Origin: Mastigias papua
Lineage: Eukaryota; Cnidaria; Scyphozoa; Rhizostomeae; Mastigiidae
Direction: 5' to 3'
Assembly (NCBI GenBank): GCA_964019165.1
Contig: OZ025271.1
Location: 16,648,459 to 16,712,458 of the forward strand
Length of the DNA: 64,000 nucleotides
Part shown: positions 57,888 through 64,000 of the stretch, one piece after another
Numbering within the stretch: position 1 is the stretch's first letter
Layout of the letters: every line of letters starts with the position of its first letter
Translations under genes and position numbers: made by a program
The notes under the pieces: model-generated
Told to the model about the DNA's origin: nothing
What the model saw: the letters and a program-made list of their open reading frames with translations, nothing else
Databases searched by the model: none

Positions 57888-59454
57888 AGTTTTTGTAGTT
57901 AATGTACTAGGCTATTTAGGTAGGTAGAAAAAGCATTTCAGTATGCTAAAGAATCTATCCGCCTTTTTTTGCTATTGTGTCACTAATGTTCCTAAAATAA
58001 ATATTGTACCGTGCACACATTGCATGCAAATTTCGTATTGAATATAATTTCCAAGAGTAACTAGTAGCAACAAGCCCAGCCACCTCTATACTCCAAACAA
58101 AAGAAATCTATGATTCTTTCTAAGACAACAAGCTACGTTTTCACAATCCCAGAGAGTTATTCCATTTATAGTGCATCCTATATTCTCCGCTTTTAAACAA
58201 CAGCTTTGAGAAATACAAAATGCCTAATGATACTTTTTCACAAGTGCAATATGTGGTTTATAAGCACATCCCGGATACAATAGAAGCATGCAAAAGAGAT
58301 TTAGAAGTGACATAAGCATACCAGATATAATTGGACAATGACCTTGTTCTATAGATTTTGTTTGAGCAATGAGATAAAATAAATGAGCAAGTGTGCGATT
58401 GGCTGGCACTGTCTATGCTAAACAGGAATTATAAAGAGGAACAAACATCGCTGCAAAGTTTCGTTTGTTGGACAAGACTTTGAAGGTATGCAAACTTTTA
58501 TCATTACTAACAACTGCCTGTATTTTAGAGCCTACTACTTAGTGGCCTTTAAAACTTAAAATATTTGCTCGTTATGGCTTTGATGAATCGGTATGAATCA
58601 CCGCTTATCAGCTGCTACACTATTGCACTATTTATATTGCAAAATGAGAAATACTATGTCTCTTATGAATGAATGATTAAAAGTGATAGAAATAAACACA
58701 CAAGAATAATGTGAGTGATTTTTAACTGATGCAATGTGCACCTTGACAAAATCTCTGCTCTATAGACGAGGAAGTACTCAAAATGGCAAAGCGCATCCTT
58801 GAAGAAGTATTGCACCCTTATCAAATCTGCAAACACTGCAAATATGCATTTCTCAAATATCGACCGAAGTAGAATATCAATTTAATTGTGCTTCTCAATC
58901 TCTCGATTTCAGTCAGACTATCTCGATTTCTATCTTCGTTTCCATAAAGACCGCCAGGCAATTCTGTCTCAGAATCTTGTTGGAGGCAGTTACAATTGCT
59001 GCATGTGCACTTTAGGTTGCCATTTTTAATTCAACGTTGTATTGGCACAGGAGATGCCTAAATAAAGCCGACATTCAGCCAGTCATAGACCTACCAACGA
59101 TTTCTATTTTGTAACTGATTGCTTGTGGCAATAGTCATTTGCGAGTTCTGCCAATTTGTCGGAATAGATTCCATCCGAGTTCCAAGTTGAAATTCTATGG
59201 TCTATTCCTGAGCAGCTCCAATGCCCAAGAATTTTATTTCTGAGTTCTGTGAGTTCTAAAGGTATTATCAACTGCAGTTTGGAGAGCGGAACATGTTTTA
59301 CAGTGAGTGGGTGAGAAAACAAGAATGAATTGAGAAACAAAATCTCACTGTGTTAGGGGCAGCAAGGAACAAGGTCTGGATTAACCACTGGTAAGCATGC
59401 TCGAATTGAAACACACCTGAGCTGAAAACAATTAAATCTGTTTTACGGGATTTT
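57888..59454. other. Unassigned sequence
   Basis: No gene, RNA or repeat supported. Short minus-strand frames at 58224-58409 and 59104-59340 show no domain. Confidence 0.4.
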
Positions 59455-59750
59455 TTTGCCCTTTTATTAAGTAATGTCAGGGAAAGGCCAATAGAGCCTA
59501 TAACAAAGCCCTGGCACAGGAAGAAAGAGAAAGGAAAGTTAATTAGATAGGGAGATGAGATCAAATTTTTTTATGTCAGATTTGAAGCAAGATAAGTTGT
59601 AGGATTCAGGAAAGGAAGTGGAAGGTAAGGTGTTCCAAAGTTGACAGGCTCTTGGAATGACAGAAGATGTGTGGGAAAGAGTTCATGGATTAGGTAGTAT
59701 GACTTGGAAAGGGTGTGACTGAGTAGAGCTTCTGGTGGGTCGAACATTAG
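59455..59750 (-). pseudogene. LINE 3' end, copy 2
   Basis: Parallel to 25700-26035, same orientation. The LINE is truncated upstream; only the C-terminal and 3' UTR part is present. Confidence 0.7.
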
Positions 59751-59814
59751 CTACTCTTCCTTCTTCGAAAAGAAGGACATTCAACTGTTCATTCTATCAT
59801 GCTATGGGGATAAA

Positions 59815-62130
59815 CAAGAAATCACATGACTTTGATCCCCTTAGGACCACTGTCGATAAATAACAAAGGGATCCGATGTGCCGAATTCCTCGATTTAAAT
59901 GCAAGCAACGGGGTCTGACTCCTTGATTTTAACGTAAGAAATGAAATCAAATTCCTAGATTTTAATGCAAGCAACGGGATAAAATTCCTTCGTTTTAATG
60001 TAAGCAATGGGATACAGTTCCTTGCGTTTAATGCAAGCAATGGGATAGAATTACTTGATTTTAATGCAAGCAACGGGGTTTAATTCCCTGATTTTAATGT
60101 AAGCAACGGGATAAAATTTCTTCATAATAATGTAAGAAACGAGATAGAATTACTTGATTTTAATGTAAGCAACGGGGTCTAATTCCCTGATTTTAATATA
60201 AGCAACGAGATAGAATTCCTTGATTTTAATGTAAGCAACGGGATCAAATACTCCCTATTGAATACAACTAATCGTATTTTATATTCCCTAGTAGCATTTG
60301 AATAATAGTCTATGTTCTAATCCCTTGAAGCAGTCCAAAGCATCAAGCCGAATTCATTTGAGAATAATGATCTCTTTAAATCAAACGAACAGTTTCTCAA
60401 CAGGACTTCTAAGCAGATTACTTTCCAATATATCATATTGGAATTATAGAGGGAAAATTCTGTTTCGGAAAGGGTGCAATGAACATTGGAAATATGGCTG
60501 GCAATTTCAAAATAGTCATTATCTATACTCAAAGCAATATGATCCTAGAACATCTTAAGTAATACTTTGCTTTTGGGGAGAGGGGGATATGGGGTTCATT
60601 TCCAACAAAAGTGAGCAAATTAACCATTTCATGTCTGGTATGCTATCCCCATTACTTTCAGGATTCCGACAGGGATATAGCACACAGCATGCTCTATTTC
60701 GAGTAGTAGAGAGATGGAAAAAACATCTAGATATGAAGGGTATAGTGGGAACAATCCTGATGGACTTATCTAAGGCTTACGATTGCATACCCCACGATGT
60801 ATTGATAGCGAAATTAGAATCATATGGATTCAAGAGAAAAGCTCTATGACTAATTTATAGCTACCTGTCAAATCGAATCCAAAGAGTCAAAATTGGATCC
60901 ACCTATAGCTCACCAAAATACACATATATTGGTGCACCACAGGGCTCTATCCTTGGCCCTTTACTTTTCAACGTTTTTATAAACGACCTATTTTATAGAG
61001 ACCTGGAGTGGGAAATACGTAACTTTGCAGATGACACAACTATTTACTCGTGTGACTCAAATATAGACTCAGTTATTGTTAAATTAGAGAGAGATCTACA
61101 AGAAGTATTGGAATGATAGATTGCTAATGGCATGAGCGCCAATCCATCAAAATTCCAAATAATGTTCTTAGGACTTAAAAGAAAAAATAAACTATGCCTT
61201 CACATCAATGGACAACTGATTGCACAAAGCGAACATGTGCAACTCCTGGGCCCTTAAGTTTGACACCCTTGTACATGGAATATATAAGAAGGCCAACCAA
61301 ACATTACATGCATTTGGTAGATTAAGACCATATTTAGGAAATTATAAGTTAAAGTTACTACTAAGCGCAGTCATATTATCGAACTTTTCTTATTGCCTGC
61401 TGATCTGGCTATTTTATAGCAAAACTGCCAATAATGAAATTAATAGAACTCACAAGCGTGCATTGAGGATTCTATATAGAGACTATAAATCAACATTTGA
61501 GGAACTTCTTGAAAGGGATAATACAAAGAAGACAACACATACTAAGAACCTACAAAAATTGATGGTTGAAGTGTATAAATCGTTTAATCACCTAATCCCA
61601 GAGTATATATGGGAATTTGTCGTAAAAAAAGATGTTCAATATAATCTCCGCACAAAGGAATTATGCAAACTTCCTTCAATAAATTCCCAACGGTATGCAC
61701 TTGACTCCCTATCCGTTAGAGGGAGTCGGCTATGGAATACCATTGATGATGAGATAAAATTGTCACCTTCCCTTGAAATATTTAAAAAGAAAATATGTAG
61801 CTGGGATGGCATGAACTGTGCATGTTTTATTTGCTATTAATTTAGTTTTTTTCTCTTAATTAAATAGTTGGTATTAAGTAGTTTTATAAGCTATATATGT
61901 AACCAACTTTAAATAAGTTTTGTGATATTCGCGATATGATATAGTGGATTCAATGATACATATATACTGGCAGTATATGACAAGAGTATCATTGCAAATT
62001 TGACAAAGAAGAGATAATAATTGCTAATCATGGATTCTCCCCTTGGCAATGTCCTAATGTCACGAAACATATACAGGTACAATTCATGCAAATTTTTTCT
62101 AAACTTTAGTATACTTCAAGGCTCAAGGCT
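59815..62130 (+). repeat. Minisatellite-bearing dispersed element, copy C, with a LINE inside
   Basis: The outer parts 59815-60608 and 61942-62130 are the reverse complement of copy A (15695-16540). The 33-bp array is at about 59890-60260, with some ten units. The insertion of the LINE at 60609-61941 is the only large difference. Confidence 0.88.
60609..61941 (+). pseudogene. 5'-truncated LINE (CR1/Jockey-type), precisely delimited
   Basis: It starts inside the reverse transcriptase: Gly-Phe-Arg-Gln-Gly-Tyr-Ser-Thr-Gln-His-Ala (60660-60692), Met-Asp-Leu-Ser-Lys-Ala-Tyr-Asp (about 60760), Tyr-Leu-Ser-Asn-Arg, Gly-Ala-Pro-Gln-Gly-Ser-Ile-Leu-Gly-Pro-Leu, then an intact Phe-Ala-Asp-Asp (about 61025). 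The C-terminal frame (61220-61840) has Asn-Arg-Thr-His-Lys-Arg-Ala-Leu-Arg-Ile-Leu and ends with Gly-Ser-x-Leu-Trp-Asn. Stops at 60847, 61114 and 61117 and a frameshift near 61250 inactivate it. The insertion has no clear target duplication (at most two bases) and no poly-A. Confidence 0.88.
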
Positions 62131-62610
62131 AGTATATTCTGTTGAAGTCCCGCTGTCTGTAGTTTAAACAGCCCCACCCTTACAATTTGTTAGCAGAGGG
62201 TAGTTTCCTCCATTACTGACACCCGTGTATCGCCCTTCGGTTACAAAATTGAGATGGAGATTTATGCTGAGAGACTTTAACATACTTACCCTAAAAATTA
62301 GCTTAAAACGACGAAAATCTGAAAGGCAGTAGCAAAGAAGAGAGTTCAGGGTGGAGTAACTGCAGTCACTACTGGAAAGCAAGCTGTACAAATGTTCTCA
62401 AGAAAGACTTGGAGATGTAGTTACATTTTTGAAAATGGGAGTGATGCCCGGCGAATCAAGAATAAAAAAGGTCAAGCTAGAGCAGCTGGAGAAGATACTG
62501 AATCTTTTTGGTTAAGCTTGAGGAGAACAATCGTTGAGGATAAACCGCCATTTGATAGCGAGGAAGAATAAGGAAATTCCGAAGGGCTACTGAAGACAGC
62601 CAAAGAAAAA
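62131..62610. other. Possible LTR/leader region of the following retroelement
   Basis: The sequence between the dispersed element and the gag ORF should contain the LTR and primer-binding site. I cannot identify either because the right LTR is outside the window. A frame in 62350-62580 with Leu-Gly-Asp-Val-Val and an acidic stretch may be upstream gag sequence. Confidence 0.35.
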
Positions 62611-62619
62611 TTTGAAAGC

Positions 62620-63999
62620 ATGCAGAAAGCTTTTCAAGAAATGCTGGAGACCCAGAAAAAGAAGATAGATGAAGCTGAAAGTAAGTTTTTAAGCCTCAGC
62701 ACTTCAAAATTAGCAGATAAACCAGCAACAAAAACAGGGGCTGGAACTACATTAGCCCACCAAAACATAATCAGAATTAAAGATTTTAAAATTTCTGGGA
62801 CCATCACAGACGAAAAGAATAGACTGCCTTTCTCCAGTCTAAATAAGCAAATTGAAATTGTCCTTCAAAGAGGGTATTCTGAAGCAGATATTGTTGATGG
62901 AGTTATTAATTCAATTGCTCAAAATTTGCATTTACGATCCTAATTGGAGAATATTTCATCACTTTCTTTGTCTCAGTTAAGAGTCATATTAAGAAGTCAT
63001 TACTGCGAAAAGTCTGCTAGTGAAGCGTACAAAGAACTAGCTAGCTGCACACAGGAAAGCAATGAAACTCCTCTTAACTTTTGAAGAGAGCTCTAAAATT
63101 AAGACAGCAAGTTCTTTCTTCCAGCCAAGAACCAGGTTCCCCTATTCAATACGATCAAAGTTTGCTCTACAAGAAAACCAAAGTAATTTAAAGTCTCAAG
63201 ACAAACAATCATTAAGGCAAAAGTCCTGTGGAAGAAAACCAGCCAGGGTTCCCCCTGCGTGCGAAAATCACGTCAGTAAAGCATTACAGGATAGCTGTGA
63301 TCACTGTTTTATTTGTGGTTCGGGTAATCACTTTGTGAGAGGTTATAAAATCGCAATCAGCAGGGAAACCGGGAGCGGCTTCACCGGAGGAACGCTGTGT
63401 ACCCGCGTCGAAAAAGTCCCAACCGTTAAGACAGTGTAACTTTTGTACATCTACGAGTAATGTTAGCCTTTGCTGTAGTAAATGCAACGTATCTTATTAC
63501 TGTAGCGCGACATGCCAAAATAAACATTGGGCAGAGCATAAACCAATATGCAGCGCACTACATGCATTAAATGAAAGCAACTGGATGTACTATCATGACG
63601 AAATAAGTACTTGTTGCCACCTAACCCCCAAAGAACAAATGAAAATTTCGCGAATCATTGGAAGTAAATGCATGATAAACTGCAAACTAAATGGCAAGGA
63701 AACCATCGCATTATGGGACACCGGTTCTCAGATATCAATAATTTCTAGTGACTTTTTGAAGCGGCATTTTCCTTGTATGCAGTCTCAATCGTTGGAAGAA
63801 ATACTTGGAACTAGTCTAGAACTTCGTGCGGTGAATAATTCACCAATTCCGTACAGTGGTTTCGTTGAATTAGGCTTTGAATTAATAGCCCCACATGAAA
63901 GTGACAACTCACTTCGTTTGAACGTTCCATTTTTGATTTTGGACTGTACAGGCCAGTTTCCACTTAGTCGCTTTGGCCGTGCGAATGGGCGACTGGCCT
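62620..63999 (+). pseudogene. LTR-type retroelement gag-protease with MYND finger (continues past the window)
   Basis: Gag region 62620-62943 starts with a coiled-coil-like stretch and contains Arg-Gly-Tyr-Ser-Glu-Ala-Asp-Ile-Val-Asp-Gly-Val, then a stop. Downstream frames give a knuckle Cys-x2-Cys-x4-His-x4-Tyr (about 63300), where the last Cys has become Tyr. From about 63436 one frame is open to the window end. It first encodes a MYND-type finger (Cys-x2-Cys ... Cys-x2-Cys ... Tyr-Tyr-Cys-x3-Cys-x3-His-Trp-x3-His-x3-Cys), then an aspartic protease start, Trp-Asp-Thr-Gly-Ser-Gln-Ile-Ser-Ile-Ile. The reverse transcriptase would follow outside. At least one stop and one frameshift in gag make this copy defective. 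Gypsy-like lineage is likely. Confidence 0.78.
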
Positions 64000-64000
64000 C

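Noticed and set aside
60840..61130. TGA read as Trp (a variant genetic code)
   Set aside because: A TAG occurs at the neighbouring Trp position and a frameshift follows; ordinary decay explains it. The host NACHT gene needs no recoding.

Overview
The window is eukaryotic, AT-rich, nuclear-type DNA from an invertebrate animal. There are no operons or ribosome-binding sites. Introns can be placed by consensus splice signals, and most of the sequence is transposon-derived. The best clue to the organism is a four-transmembrane protein at 3.5-4.3 kb whose extracellular loops and last membrane segment resemble connexins, a family I know only from chordates. A stand-alone NACHT/NLR gene also fits. 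A tunicate-like invertebrate chordate is my leading guess, but it is an inference from one divergent gene. Only two loci look like host genes: the connexin-like gene (minus strand, 3547-4278, open at its 3' end) and the NACHT gene (plus strand, two coding exons, 31115-34167).

Layout. 0-6.5 kb: mostly unassigned sequence, the connexin-like exon and a 220-bp tetranucleotide array. 6.57-7.55 kb: a long foldback element, with a deleted second copy at 27.1-27.65 kb. 11.7-14.4 kb: decayed LINE, SINE and Penelope-like remnants. 15.7-16.5 kb: a dispersed element carrying a 33-bp minisatellite, with further copies at 27.9-28.4 kb and 59.8-62.1 kb. 16.9-17.8 kb: a degenerate GTTA/GGTT array interrupted by a mariner-type MITE. 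19.2-25.2 kb: a cluster of Penelope-like retroelements (reverse transcriptase plus GIY-YIG endonuclease) bounded by (TA)n arrays, carrying hammerhead-ribozyme-like 3' sequences, and including a large inverted repeat. 25.5-28.4 kb: an interrupted MITE and repeats.

31.1-34.2 kb: the NACHT gene. 34.8-36.2 kb: a perfect 23-bp-arm hairpin and a hAT-type MITE. 36.35-39.5 kb: a dead LINE interrupted by a Harbinger-like fragment and by another LINE tail. 41.7-43.35 kb: a decayed Ty3/Gypsy-like element (minus strand). 43.5-45.8 kb: a cysteine-rich pseudogene and a hAT MITE between inverted repeats. 47.3-49.7 kb: nested inverted repeats. 50.2-52.7 kb: a pogo/Tigger-like DNA transposon with an intact divergent second ORF that looks like a HIRAN domain. 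53.4-56.6 kb: a Harbinger exon, then a second divergent pogo-like/HIRAN-like pair. 56.4-57.7 kb: SINE-like units between (GAT)n arrays. 60.6-61.9 kb: a 5'-truncated LINE whose empty site is visible at 15.89 kb. 62.6-64 kb: the start of an LTR-type gag-protease with an embedded MYND zinc finger, cut by the window end.

The most interesting signals are the twice-seen divergent pairing of a pogo-like transposase with a HIRAN-like ORF, the connexin-like protein lacking one cysteine in each loop, and the ribozyme-bearing Penelope cluster. All were identified by reading alone; no database search was run.
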